Source: an uncultured Halieaceae bacterium | GTDB lineage: Bacteria > Pseudomonadota > Gammaproteobacteria > Pseudomonadales > Halieaceae | Direction: 5' to 3' | Assembly (NCBI GenBank): GCA_913057135.1 | Contig: CAJXNM010000019.1 | Span: 1 to 51,810, forward strand | DNA: 51,810 bases | Made by a program: the position numbers and the translations under genes | The notes under the pieces: model-generated | What the model saw: the letters and a program-made list of their open reading frames with translations, nothing else | Told to the model about the DNA's origin: nothing | Database searches by the model: none | Part shown: positions 17,101 to 24,407 of the stretch, piece by piece | How the letters are laid out: each line of letters starts with the position of its first letter | How positions within the stretch are numbered: the first letter of the stretch is position 1

Positions 17101-19716
17101 TTGTACCGCTGGAATGGCAGTAGTTGGCAGCAACTGGGTGCAGACGTTGAGGGTGAGGCTGAGGGTGACGAGTCCGGTGGGTCAGTTGCCCTGTCCAGCG
17201 ACGGCGGCACGTTAGCTATTGGTGCGAGAGCTAACGACGGCAATGGCTTTTTGTCTGGCCATGTCCGCGTTTATAACATCATTCAGCAAGACACTGATGA
17301 AGATGGGGTTGGCGACGCCGATGACCCATTCCCACTAGATGCTACTGAATCCATAGATACGGACAACGATGGCGTTGGTAACAATACAGACACTGATGAC
17401 GACGGCGATGGTGTTGGCGACACTGTAGATCCATTCCCATTGGATTTTGCCGAGTCTGTAGACACAGATGGCGACGGTATTGGCAATAACACTGATACGG
17501 ATGACGATGGTGATGGCGTTGGAGATACCAATGATGCGTTCCCCCTTGATGCCACCGAGTCTGTAGACACAGACAACGATGGCATCGGCAACAACGCAGA
17601 CACCGATGACGACGGCGATGGTATCGATGACAGCACCGACGACTTTCCCCTTGATGCTACTGAGTCACTGGACATAGATGGCGACGGTATTGGCAATAAC
17701 AGTGATACCGATGACGATGGCGATGGCGTTGAAGATACCAATGATGCGTTCCCACAGGACGCCACCGAGTTCGTCGATACAGACAACGATGGCATCGGTA
17801 ACAACACCGACACCGATGACGATGGTGATGGTGTTAGCGATATTACCGACCCATTTCCGCTAGACGCCACTGAATCCGCCGATACGGATGGTGACGGCAT
17901 CGGTAACAACACAGATGCCTGCCCACTCGAGGCTGTCGCGAAAAGTATTGACAAAGATTTTCTGATTTGGAGTGTAGTTGCGCCTCAAATTGCCGAGTCT
18001 ATATCAGTGCGGGAAGGCTGCCCCGGCCTTTGGCAGCAAGTGGGTAACAGCATCACGATTTCGCAGGCGGGTATGAGTCCCCCATTAGCCATGTCACAAG
18101 AAGGTGATGTCGTTGCTGTTGGTTCTATTCGCGGTTCACCCCTTACTGTGTACGAGTTGACAGAGGGTACTTATGTACAGCGAGGCGATCCAATCCCCGA
18201 TTCCGAATTAGCGAACGCTTATGTTTCGGCTCTCGATCTATCAGCCGATGGTTCTGTGCTAGTGGTCGGGGCCCCCGGTGCGAGACCTGGAAACTTCGCT
18301 GGTGGCGCCGTTTTTGTCTTTGATTGGAACGGCACCAATTGGGTGCGGCGCAGTGTTCTCAGCGATAATCAGATCCCGCGTTTTGGTCGCTCGGTGAGTG
18401 TCTCAAATGATGGCCGACGTATCGCCGTGGGTGCTCCTGGGTCATCGGCATTCGATGAAGGGAGGAGTGCTGTATACGAGTGGAACGGCATGTCGTGGCG
18501 TCAATTGGGCTCGACGATTGTCGGTGAGCGACCTGAGGATTACGCGGGTTACTCAGTGTCTCTGGCAGGAGATGGTCAGTCGTTGGCTGTAGGTGCACCG
18601 GGCAATGACGGCGGTTCTGGCAGTAACGTCGAAAATACCAACAAGGGCCATGTTCGTATTTACCGTTGGACTGGCACTACTTGGTCTCAGCGTGGCTTAG
18701 ATATTGATGCATTACCCACCCCCGATTCTTTCGATGCTGCACCGGCGGGCCTTAATTTTGGGCACTCGGTAGCACTATCGGCCGATGGTTTGACGGTGGC
18801 GATTGGTAGTGCTCAGCAGGCACCGCCCGAGGCACAGGCCACGGCGCTCGACCCATTTGCTGATCCTGCGGTTCCTATTGATCAATTCGTACCTGCTTTT
18901 GGCAGTCCAGTTCGTGTCTTCGACTGGACTGGTAGTCAATGGGAGCAGCGTAGCCTCGATGGGATTCCCAGAACTACACCGCAGTACACTGGCGGTCCCT
19001 CTTCCCCTACAGGACCTGATGCCGATATAAGTGACTTGGTCGCCATCTCCGACGACGGCCTATTGGTAGCGGTTGGGCAGGGTGGACTTGTGGGCTCGGA
19101 GCCAGTCCGAGTATTCCGCTGGAACCAAGAGGCAGCCATTCCTCAGTGGGAGCAATGGGGTAATGCAATTGGCGATGACATAGCTGCTGGTGGTAACACG
19201 GGCGGCGCTATTGCACTATCCGGCGACGGAACCAGGCTTATCGTCGGGCCATTCCCTGCCACGTCGTCGTCCGATGTAACTTTAACAACCTACAGGCTTG
19301 TTCCACGTCTTACTGACACTGACAATGATGGCATTCCAGATAAAGATGACGCGTTCCCTGAAGATGTGACTGAGTCGGTAGACACCGATAGCGACGGTAT
19401 CGGCGACAACGCTGATGCATTCCCCAATGACGGCAGTGAAACCGCAGATACTGACGGCGATGGTGTGGGCGACAACAGCGATGCTTTCCCGCGAGATAGC
19501 TCTGAGACTATAGATACCGATGGCGACGGTCTGGGGGACAATCTAGAGCAAACATTGGGTACCAAACTCGACGTGGCCGATTCGGATGCCGATGGCTTCA
19601 CCGACAAGGAAGAGTATGAGGCAGGCAGCAACCCGACCGATGCCAATGATGAACCCTTAGCAGCTGGCTTACCTATTTGGCTACTCCATGAGGCCAGCAA
19701 GCTGAGAGCTCAATAA
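11173..19716 (+). CDS. Giant secreted FG-GAP-like propeller / TSP3 calcium-repeat protein
   Basis: 2847 residues. A long signal peptide (basic first 22 residues, hydrophobic 23-45, cleavage near AIAA at 46-49) leads into acidic TSP3-type calcium repeats of the DxDGDGxxD kind. Then come five propeller domains separated by TSP3 linkers. Each propeller has seven blades of about 56 residues with the pattern LGADIDGEAAGDxSGxSVAL, SSDGSTVAIGA, NDGNGTDSGHVRLYRW and DGSTWQQ. The first four propellers end in an I-I-Q closing strand. Four linkers carry the pair DEC(S/P)xTxxGRxVLxNGCAF just before a propeller, likely a disulfide loop. The C terminus has a TSP3 block and a short hydrophobic-basic tail. 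FG-GAP-type propellers bind ligands or other proteins at cell surfaces, and TSP3 repeats stiffen with calcium; an adhesin or matrix role is inference. No enzyme domain was seen. Confidence 0.85.
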   Translation: MLHSFKAKNSSRIHLAFRNRVRLLGFAWCAVVLVFSTVWFVLPLHAIAAINDDDDDGILNSVDACPFTPTVEISQVDSDGCGPSKRDSDSDGVVDSADVFPFDPSEVSDGDLDGVGNNRDECSSTSPGRDVLSNGCAFLPPEKLGVTIAGQAVVDKSGTSVAISGDGHTVAIGAPYSASLLQFRFYSWDGRAWQQLGRSIFREGYADVSGWSVAMSSDGTTVAIGARETGGNGYKSGSISLYHWNGSKWSLSSVINGEAAGDQFGTSVALSNDGTTVAVGAPFNDHNGTDSGHVRLYRSDGSTWQQLGADIAGEAAGDQSGNSVALASDGSTVAVGSWANNGNGAASGHVRLYRWNGSTWQQLGADIDGETAYDESGSSVALSSDGSTVAIGAAHNDGNGPDSGHVRLYRWDGNSWQQLGADIDGEAAYDESGSSVALSSDGTVVAIGATGNDSNGIASGHVRLYRWDGSAWQQLSLDIDGEAALEHFGTSTALSSDGSTVAIGSDCNGDCSGRVSIYGIIQDSDEDGIGDTFDAFPLDPNETLDTDHDGSGNNADIDDDGDGVDDTSDAFPLDAAETGDGDLDGIGDRRDECPYTRVGRVVLPNGCAFIQKIEQMGLDIDGEAAGDELGTSVVLSSDGTTVAVGARYNDGNGTKSGHVRLFRWDGSAWQQLGADIDGEAAYDYSGTAVSLSSDGNIVAIGATGNDGNGTDAGHVRLYRWDGSTWRQLGADIDGEAAYDESGISVALSSDGSTVAIGAWFNRGGYVSDRSNAGHVRLYRWNGGTWQRLGEELSGSFGANSGASVALSSDGTTVAVGARYDDGNGARSGHVRLYRWNGGIWQKLGADIDGEAAGDESGVSVALSGDGSTVAVGAAYNDGTGGNSGHVRLHRWDGNSWQQLGADIDGEAAYDESGISVALSSDGSTLAIGAMYNDGNGSNSGHIRLYRWDGSTWRQLGEDINGEAAGDRSGGSVALSNDGGTLAIGATRNADNGSNSGHVRVYTIIQQDADEDGVGDTFDAFPFNWSETLDTDGDGIGDNADIDDDGDGIDDVIDAFPLDANESMDTDNDGIGDNADTNQDTDGDGVDDIIDAFPLDITESIDTDNDGIGNNTDNDDDGDGAEDFSDAFPLDAEETSDTDSDGIGDRRDECPNTTLNREVLANGCAFVSQLQRLGVDIDGEAAGDRSGGSVALSDDGRVLAIGATVNADNGTDSGHVRLYRWNGGTWQQLGADIDGEAAGDESGVSVVLSSDGSTVAIGAHLNDGNGTDAGHVRLYRWDGSTWRQLGADIDGEAAGDRSGRSIALTSDGSTIAIGATGNDGNGADAGHVRLYRWDGSTWGQLGADIDGEAAGDRSGGSVALASDGSTIAIGATGNDGNGTDAGHVRLYHWDGGIWRQLGADIDGEAAGDRSGGSVALASDGSTIAIGATGNDGNGTDAGHIRLYRWDGSIWHQLGADIEGEAAYDYSGIAVALSADGNTAARGAILNDGYGNDSGHVRLYHWDGSAWKQLGADINGEWAFDWSGASVAISSDSSSVAIGAIYNDGNGTDSGNVRIYKIIQQDSDEDGVSDVFDAFPLDPYEILDADGDGTGDNTDVDDDGDGVDDLSDAFPFDATETSDGDSDGIGDNHDECPNTTPGREVLLNGCAFVPQQQLGADIDGEASVDLSGESVALSSNGTTLAIGAHLNDGNGTDSGNVRLYRWEGGAWQQLGANIGGEAAGDWSGSSVALSGDGGTVAIGAFLNDGNGTDAGHVRLYRWDGSTWRQLGADIDGEAAGDWSGSSVALSGDGSTVAVGARYNDGTGGNSGHVRLYRWDGSTWRQLGTDIDGEAADDYSGIAVSLSSDGGTIAIGATGNDGNGTGAGHVRLYRWDGSIWQQLGADIDGEAAYDRSGVAVSLSSDGSTIAIGSTGNDDNGPDSGHVRLYRWDGSAWKQLGAGIDGEVAGDKSGGSIALTGDGSTIAIGATDNDDNGTDSGHVRLYRWNGSSWQQLGADVEGEAEGDESGGSVALSSDGGTLAIGARANDGNGFLSGHVRVYNIIQQDTDEDGVGDADDPFPLDATESIDTDNDGVGNNTDTDDDGDGVGDTVDPFPLDFAESVDTDGDGIGNNTDTDDDGDGVGDTNDAFPLDATESVDTDNDGIGNNADTDDDGDGIDDSTDDFPLDATESLDIDGDGIGNNSDTDDDGDGVEDTNDAFPQDATEFVDTDNDGIGNNTDTDDDGDGVSDITDPFPLDATESADTDGDGIGNNTDACPLEAVAKSIDKDFLIWSVVAPQIAESISVREGCPGLWQQVGNSITISQAGMSPPLAMSQEGDVVAVGSIRGSPLTVYELTEGTYVQRGDPIPDSELANAYVSALDLSADGSVLVVGAPGARPGNFAGGAVFVFDWNGTNWVRRSVLSDNQIPRFGRSVSVSNDGRRIAVGAPGSSAFDEGRSAVYEWNGMSWRQLGSTIVGERPEDYAGYSVSLAGDGQSLAVGAPGNDGGSGSNVENTNKGHVRIYRWTGTTWSQRGLDIDALPTPDSFDAAPAGLNFGHSVALSADGLTVAIGSAQQAPPEAQATALDPFADPAVPIDQFVPAFGSPVRVFDWTGSQWEQRSLDGIPRTTPQYTGGPSSPTGPDADISDLVAISDDGLLVAVGQGGLVGSEPVRVFRWNQEAAIPQWEQWGNAIGDDIAAGGNTGGAIALSGDGTRLIVGPFPATSSSDVTLTTYRLVPRLTDTDNDGIPDKDDAFPEDVTESVDTDSDGIGDNADAFPNDGSETADTDGDGVGDNSDAFPRDSSETIDTDGDGLGDNLEQTLGTKLDVADSDADGFTDKEEYEAGSNPTDANDEPLAAGLPIWLLHEASKLRAQ
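11602..12738 (+). repeat. Propeller 1 (seven blades)
   Basis: 379 residues made of seven consecutive blade repeats. The first three are the most divergent of the array (for example IAGQAVVDKSG and IFREGYADVSG). Blade 7 closes with VSIYGIIQ. It is followed by a 93-residue TSP3 linker (12739-13017) with a DEC...NGCAF cysteine pair. Confidence 0.85.
13018..14190 (+). repeat. Propeller 2 (seven blades)
   Basis: 391 residues, seven blades, from MGLDIDGEAAG to VRVYTIIQQ. Blade 3 carries a short insertion (RGGYVSDRSNAG) and blade 4 has lost two residues in its first strand (LGEELSGSFGANSG). Followed by a 165-residue TSP3 linker (14191-14685). Confidence 0.85.
14686..15849 (+). repeat. Propeller 3 (seven blades)
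   Basis: 388 residues, seven blades, ending VRIYKIIQQ. Blades 3-5 are nearly identical at the DNA level (see the 15022-15525 entry). Blade 6 contains AARGA in place of the usual VAIGA. Followed by a 92-residue TSP3 linker (15850-16125). Confidence 0.85.
15022..15525 (+). repeat. Three near-identical 168-bp tandem repeats
   Basis: Units begin at 15022, 15190 and 15358 with an exact 168-base period (56 codons). The second and third units differ at only about three positions over the roughly 125 bases from GACATTGATGGAGAGGCAGC to GCTGGTCAT. This indicates recent duplication or gene conversion inside propeller 3. Confidence 0.9.
16126..17289 (+). repeat. Propeller 4 (seven blades)
   Basis: 388 residues, the same length as propeller 3 and exactly 1440 bases downstream of it. 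Ends VRVYNIIQQ. The DNA at 16371-16490 almost repeats 14931-15050. Followed by the longest TSP3 linker (17290-18027, about 246 residues, with repeated DTDNDGIGNNTDTDDDGDG units). Confidence 0.85.
18028..19308 (+). repeat. Propeller 5 (seven divergent blades)
   Basis: 427 residues. Seven blades can still be counted by the repeating LSADG/VSNDG, VAVGAPG and W-x-x-R/Q elements, but the loops vary in length (long insertions in blades 4-6) and the sequence is far from the consensus of propellers 1-4. It lacks the I-I-Q closing strand and ends TTYRLVPR. It is likely older, or under different selection. Confidence 0.7.
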
Positions 19717-19729
19717 ACGTTAGCCATGG

Positions 19730-19759
19730 CCGTCGTAGGCGCAACACCGCCTGCGACGG
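19730..19759 (+). terminator. Strong hairpin after the giant gene
   Basis: CCGTCGTAGGCG (19730-19741) pairs with CGCCTGCGACGG (19748-19759), 12 pairs with one G-U and a six-base loop, 13 bases past the stop. No U-run follows (TATCTCGCG), so termination may need help or the hairpin may protect the mRNA end. Confidence 0.55.
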
Positions 19760-19831
19760 TATCTCGCGCTACGCAATGATTACCGCCGCACTCCACATGC
19801 TGGCATAATCCCGCCCCCTGAAGGAGGCGTC

Positions 19832-21421
19832 ATGTCAGAAACCCAAACCGATTTAAAGCGCGCTATTGCGGCGCGTCGTACCTTTGCCATTATCTCGCAC
19901 CCGGACGCGGGTAAGACCACCATGACCGAGAAGCTGTTGTTGCTCGGTAGTGCTATTCAAGTGGCGGGTTCGGTTAAGGGTAAGCGCGGTCCACATGCCA
20001 CCTCTGACTGGATGTCACTAGAGCAAGAACGGGGCATTTCAGTGACTTCTTCGGTCATGCAGTTCCCCTATCGCGATCGCACGGTCAATCTGCTGGATAC
20101 CCCCGGGCACGAGGATTTTTCCGAGGATACCTACCGTACGCTCACCGCCGTTGACTCGGCGTTGATGGTGATCGACGGGGCCAAAGGTGTCGAAGATCGA
20201 ACGATCAAGCTGATGAACGTATGTCGTTTGCGCGACACTCCCATTATTAGCTTTGTGAACAAACTTGACCGGGACATTCGTGATCCGATCGAGCTGCTCG
20301 ATGAAATTGAAGAAGTGCTGGGTATTGCCGGAGCCCCTATTAACTGGCCAGTGGGTATGGGGCGGCATTTAAAGGGCGTATACAACCTGTATACCGATAC
20401 CTTTCACGTTTACGAATCAGGTCACAACGCTGTTCTGCCGCCGGATGAGCGCATTGAGGGTCTCGATTCCGACGAGGCGCGGGCGTTACTCGACGATGAG
20501 TACGATAATTTCTGCGAAGAGATTGAGCTGGTGCGTGGCGCCAGTCACAGTTTTGATCGGGAGCTCTTTCTGGCTGGTCAGTTGACACCCGTATTTTTTG
20601 GTACTGCCCTTGGCAACTTTGGTGTTCGAGAAATGCTCGATCAGTTTGTTGAATGGGCACCGGCACCGTTAGCACGGTCCACGCAGAGTCGTGAAGTTGA
20701 CCCTTACGAGTCACAGTTTTCGGGCTTCGTGTTCAAGATACAAGCGAATATGGATCCAAAACATCGGGATCGGATTGCCTTCGTCCGCGTCTGCTCAGGT
20801 CGCTATGACAAGGGTATGAAAATGCGCCATGTGCGGACTGGGAAAGATATTCGTATAGCCGATGCGGTGTCCTTTAAGGCCGGCGAGCGCGTGCTCGTGG
20901 AAGAGGCGGTTTCGGGGGACATTATTGGCTTACACAACCACGGCACTTTGCAAATTGGCGATACCTTCACTCAGGGCGATGACCTGAGATACACCGGAAT
21001 CCCGCACTTTGCGCCGGAGTTATTTCGTCGTATTCGTCTGAAAGATCCAATGAAAATGAAGGCGCTGCAAAAGGGTCTGCAACAACTCTCGGAGGAGGGG
21101 TCAACCCAAGTATTCTCGCCGCTCAATAACAGCGATCTCATTGTGGGTGCGGTTGGGCAGTTACAGTTCGACGTTGTGGCCTATCGCCTCAAGGATGAGT
21201 ACAAGGTCGAGGCGGTGTACGAGCCCGTGAGTGTTTACACGGCCCGTTGGGTGGAAGCAGATGACCCGCGCAAGCTCGAGGAGTTCCGCAAGAAAGCCGC
21301 GGATAACTTGTCGGAGGATGGGGGCGGTTATCTCACCTACCTGGCACCGACACGGGTTAATTTATCGCTCATGGAGGAGCGCTGGCCCGATATCCGCTTT
21401 AGGGCAACCCGCGAGCATTAA
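19832..21421 (+). CDS. prfC: Peptide chain release factor 3
   Basis: 529 residues, the normal RF3 length. A translational GTPase that removes RF1 or RF2 from the ribosome after peptide release. The G1 motif SHPDAGKTT is at 22-30, the G3 region is [14 protein letters not shown], and the G4 motif is NKLD. The RF3-specific C-terminal domains follow. A perfect AAGGAGG lies eight bases before the ATG, and CATAAT about 25 bases upstream could be the -10 of its own promoter. Confidence 0.97.
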   Translation: MSETQTDLKRAIAARRTFAIISHPDAGKTTMTEKLLLLGSAIQVAGSVKGKRGPHATSDWMSLEQERGISVTSSVMQFPYRDRTVNLLDTPGHEDFSEDTYRTLTAVDSALMVIDGAKGVEDRTIKLMNVCRLRDTPIISFVNKLDRDIRDPIELLDEIEEVLGIAGAPINWPVGMGRHLKGVYNLYTDTFHVYESGHNAVLPPDERIEGLDSDEARALLDDEYDNFCEEIELVRGASHSFDRELFLAGQLTPVFFGTALGNFGVREMLDQFVEWAPAPLARSTQSREVDPYESQFSGFVFKIQANMDPKHRDRIAFVRVCSGRYDKGMKMRHVRTGKDIRIADAVSFKAGERVLVEEAVSGDIIGLHNHGTLQIGDTFTQGDDLRYTGIPHFAPELFRRIRLKDPMKMKALQKGLQQLSEEGSTQVFSPLNNSDLIVGAVGQLQFDVVAYRLKDEYKVEAVYEPVSVYTARWVEADDPRKLEEFRKKAADNLSEDGGGYLTYLAPTRVNLSLMEERWPDIRFRATREH

Positions 21422-21454
21422 GGGGGCGCGGCGGCTGCCATCGCTATAAGTGCT

Positions 21455-21943
21455 TTAGGCCCCTGCTAGAAGTGCCTCGATATCAGCAGCAATAGCCTCG
21501 GGCTTGGTTTGCGAACCGTATCGTTTGACAACCTTGCCCTGGCCATCGACCAAGAATTTTGTGAAATTCCATTTGATGGCCTCAGTCCCCAAGACACCGG
21601 GTGCTTGCTTCTTTAAATACTGATAGAGCGGATGAGCATTGGGTCCATTGACCTCGATTTTGCTGAACAATGGAAAGCTGGTGCTAAAGCGTGTGCTGCA
21701 AAACTCGGCAATGTCGCTGTCGCTGCCTGGCTCTTGGTGCCCAAATTGATTACAGGGGAATCCTAGAACATCAAAACCGCGCTCGTGAAAGCGGCTCTGG
21801 AGGGCTTCCAATCCCTCGTATTGGGGTGTGAAACCACATTTCGAGGCGGTGTTAACAATCAACAAGACGCGGCCCTTGAACCTCGACAATGCAACGGGGC
21901 TGCCTGTGACATCGGTTGCGTTCAGATCGTACAAGTCAGACAT
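21455..21943 (-). CDS. Thiol-dependent glutathione peroxidase (BtuE-like)
   Basis: 162 residues from ATG 21943. The frame is open to 22024, but family members start with a short MSxLYxL segment, and GGGA lies seven bases upstream of this ATG. The tetrad is Cys36 (SKCGFTP), Gln70, Trp125 and Asn126 (KWNFTKF). Cys82 (EFCSTRF) matches the resolving cysteine of thioredoxin-dependent members, so reduction by thioredoxin is likely. It detoxifies hydrogen and lipid peroxides in the cytosol. It lies downstream of the glutamine-synthetase-like gene on the same strand with a gap of about 105 bases; cotranscription is possible. Confidence 0.9.
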   Translation of the reverse strand: MSDLYDLNATDVTGSPVALSRFKGRVLLIVNTASKCGFTPQYEGLEALQSRFHERGFDVLGFPCNQFGHQEPGSDSDIAEFCSTRFSTSFPLFSKIEVNGPNAHPLYQYLKKQAPGVLGTEAIKWNFTKFLVDGQGKVVKRYGSQTKPEAIAADIEALLAGA

Positions 21944-22048
21944 GGGCTTCCCATTCCTTTTCAGCAGAGTCGTGTTTACGTCTCGGGGGCAGTTTGGTTC
22001 AGCCCCATCTGACACCTTTGCCACGCCTGACGGTTGGCGCTGGCTGCC

Positions 22049-23392
22049 TTAGCCGCGCAAATAGGTCTCCACCTCGAACTCTGTCACGCGACGCTGAAAC
22101 TCATCAAGCTCTTGCCATTTGGTCTTGCTGAACAAGGTTTGGAATTCGGTGCTCAGGTACTTGGCCACAAACTCGGATTGCTCGAAATGCTCAATAGCAG
22201 TGGACATGAGCACAGGTAAGTCGGGGGCGTCGTGCTCTTTTTCCCAAGCGTTACCTTCCACCGCAGACGGGGGTTCTAACTCATCATTGATACCGTGCAA
22301 AATGCCAGCAAGCACCGCAGCGAGAGCGAGATAGGGGTTGGCATCGGCGCCGGCAACGCGATGTTCAAGGCGTTTCGCTTGCGGTGGGCCTGCAGGTACC
22401 CGTACCGCCGTGGTGCGATTATCCATACCCCAGGTGGGCACGGTCGGCGCATGGTTACCCGCTTGGAAACGACGGTAGGCGTTAAAGCTGGGCGCAAAAA
22501 TCAGCATGGAATCAGCCATGGTATCGAGACATCCGGCAATCGCTTTCTGCAGTAAGTCAGTGCCGGCTTCAGAGCCGTCGTTGAACACGTTGTTGCCCTG
22601 CTGGTCGAGCATACTGCAGTGCACGTGCATGCCATTGCCAGCGTGCTCGTCCATAGGTTTGGGCATAAAGCTTGCGATCATATTGAAGCGGGCCGCCACA
22701 ACACGGATGCAACGCTGCATACGGATGATGTGATCCGCTAGTACCATCACATCATCGCTGTGGGCCATGTTGACTTCAAACTGAGCAGGGGCGGCTTCTT
22801 TCACGATCCCTTCGTAAGGCAGACCCTGAATTTCGAAGGCTTCGCGCAGCGCTTCGAGCATATCCGCGTGTTTATCGAGTTCTTCCAGTGCGTACAAATT
22901 ACCCGCTACCGATGCCTGTCCACGCAGTGCATGACTGAGTGGCCTGTCGGCACCTGGATCGGGTAACAGGCTAAATTCAAGTTCAGCGGCCATACAGGGG
23001 CGCAGTCCACGGGCGTTGAAGCGCCGCACCATGCTCGCCAAGACCTGGCGCGGATCGCCCATGAAGGGCTCGTGATTTTCGTCGTACATGGTGATCAGCA
23101 GCTGACCCTGATCGAGTCCCCGTGCCGTTCGCATGGGTCGCAGGGAGCCCTCTACCACCCGGCAGTAACCGTCGATATCACCATTAGCAAACGCGAGTTC
23201 GGGAATGTCTCGACCCCAAATGTCGAGACTGAGTGCAGACTTCGGCAATTTTAGGCCGTTTTTGGTCACGCTCTGTAGCTTGGCTCTGGGCACCAGTTTG
23301 CCACGGGCAACGCCGTTGCAGTCGGTGATTAAGGCCTCAATCATCGATACCGATGGATAGGCCTCTAAAAATAATTCGATTTCGCGGCTCAT
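22049..23392 (-). CDS. Glutamine synthetase family, gamma-glutamylpolyamine synthetase-like
   Basis: 447 residues from ATG 23392; the frame is open ten codons further, to 23422. The sequence follows PuuA of E. coli more closely than GlnA: the N-terminal stretch on the TDCNGVARGKLVP pattern, CMAAELEFSLLPDP, EAAPAQFEVNMAHSDDV, HAGNGMHVHCSM, FQAGNHAPTVPTWGMDNRTTAVR and EHRVAGADANPYLALAAVLAG. Such enzymes join glutamate to an amine (putrescine or another mono- or polyamine) using ATP, the first step of gamma-glutamylated amine breakdown. The rest of a Puu pathway is not in the window. The exact amine cannot be read from sequence. The LuxR-type gene just upstream is a candidate regulator. Confidence 0.87.
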   Translation of the reverse strand: MSREIELFLEAYPSVSMIEALITDCNGVARGKLVPRAKLQSVTKNGLKLPKSALSLDIWGRDIPELAFANGDIDGYCRVVEGSLRPMRTARGLDQGQLLITMYDENHEPFMGDPRQVLASMVRRFNARGLRPCMAAELEFSLLPDPGADRPLSHALRGQASVAGNLYALEELDKHADMLEALREAFEIQGLPYEGIVKEAAPAQFEVNMAHSDDVMVLADHIIRMQRCIRVVAARFNMIASFMPKPMDEHAGNGMHVHCSMLDQQGNNVFNDGSEAGTDLLQKAIAGCLDTMADSMLIFAPSFNAYRRFQAGNHAPTVPTWGMDNRTTAVRVPAGPPQAKRLEHRVAGADANPYLALAAVLAGILHGINDELEPPSAVEGNAWEKEHDAPDLPVLMSTAIEHFEQSEFVAKYLSTEFQTLFSKTKWQELDEFQRRVTEFEVETYLRG

Positions 23393-23567
23393 GTCGCACT
23401 GACCTGTCATTACACTCGTCACAGAGTGCCTGTCGGTACCGATCGGAACAATTTATTGGCTACCCCATAAGGGGCAAGGGAAGTCCACTCTGGTTTTTGC
23501 TTAAAGCCGCCTGTGGGCGCGGCTATGTTGAGTGGCGGGGAAAGCTTTGGAGATATAGGCGCCTTGA

Positions 23568-24407
23568 TTAAGACATGTAGACGCTCAGGGGATCGCCGCC
23601 CCGCGCCTCACCAATAAACGGCATGACATTGATAAACAGGGCAAAGAGATCAGATTGAGAGTTTACATCGAGCTTTTTATAGATGGCTTTGCGATGTCGA
23701 CGTACGGTTTCCAGTGAGATATCAAAGCGCTCAGCGGTGGTGTCAGCACCGTAACCTCGCAGCATCAGCTCGAGTACTTCGCGTTCACGCTTACTCACGA
23801 AGTCTTGACCGAAGGTGCGAAACGCCAAATCGATTTGAGCATCCAGCCCCGGCTGTAACAAATTATTGATAGCGAAGTCGTCGTGCTGGCAGTGCACTTT
23901 GATGATGGCGGAGATCGGATCGGCAACGGCATATAAAAGATCGTATTCTTCTTGGGTGAATTCACCCTGCTGCTTGGTACGCATCACCGACAGGTGAACC
24001 ACATTACCATCGTCAAGTCGGGACAGAAAAATGACTTCATCGGCGGTGCCGGTTTTGGAATAGTAGTTCGTAAAGTAGCCCGACTCTTCAAACATGCCGC
24101 CGGTTATTCGGTTCAGCCGGTAGATAGTGTTGCGCGGTCCACTCATAGAGATTTGGTAAAATGGATCTTCCCGATAGGGGCCGTCCAAGTACCGATCGAT
24201 TTGAATCGCTTGGTACTTGGGCGGAATATCGTGGTGTAGCACGCAGGGAGGCAAGTCCCGGTGATATAGCCATATCTGCGGCCACGATAATTTGACCAAC
24301 CGGCGTAACGCCTCATATAACGACGGAAAAAAAGCGTCGGTGCCAACCGCTGAAATGCTTTTGCCGAGATCGGTATTCCAGCGGTTCAGCAGTTTCAGAT
24401 CGATCAT
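23568..24407 (-). CDS. LuxR-type transcriptional regulator
   Basis: 279 residues. The C-terminal HTH (about 205-265) has the classic features [35 protein letters not shown]. The N-terminal 180 residues look like a GAF/PAS-like sensor ([20 protein letters not shown], hydrophobic strands) and contain no autoinducer-binding or receiver signature that I can identify. Its ATG overlaps the proS stop as ATGA, so its translation is tied to proS. The PuuA-like gene follows 175 bases downstream, and control of amine use is a reasonable guess. The gap between them contains a small hairpin (AGCCGC 23505-23510 / GCGGCT 23519-23524). Confidence 0.85.
   Translation of the reverse strand: MIDLKLLNRWNTDLGKSISAVGTDAFFPSLYEALRRLVKLSWPQIWLYHRDLPPCVLHHDIPPKYQAIQIDRYLDGPYREDPFYQISMSGPRNTIYRLNRITGGMFEESGYFTNYYSKTGTADEVIFLSRLDDGNVVHLSVMRTKQQGEFTQEEYDLLYAVADPISAIIKVHCQHDDFAINNLLQPGLDAQIDLAFRTFGQDFVSKREREVLELMLRGYGADTTAERFDISLETVRRHRKAIYKKLDVNSQSDLFALFINVMPFIGEARGGDPLSVYMS

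Noticed and set aside
11600-17290. Regular repeats that could be mistaken for a CRISPR array or satellite
   Set aside because: The period (168 bases) is in frame, the units are coding, no unique spacers of constant length exist, and no cas genes are present.
17283-17954. 223-residue minus-strand ORF, plus several other long antisense ORFs in 11200-19700
   Set aside because: They are Ser/Pro-rich mirror frames of the TSP3 and blade repeats; repeat composition keeps stop codons out. No binding sites or recognisable domains.
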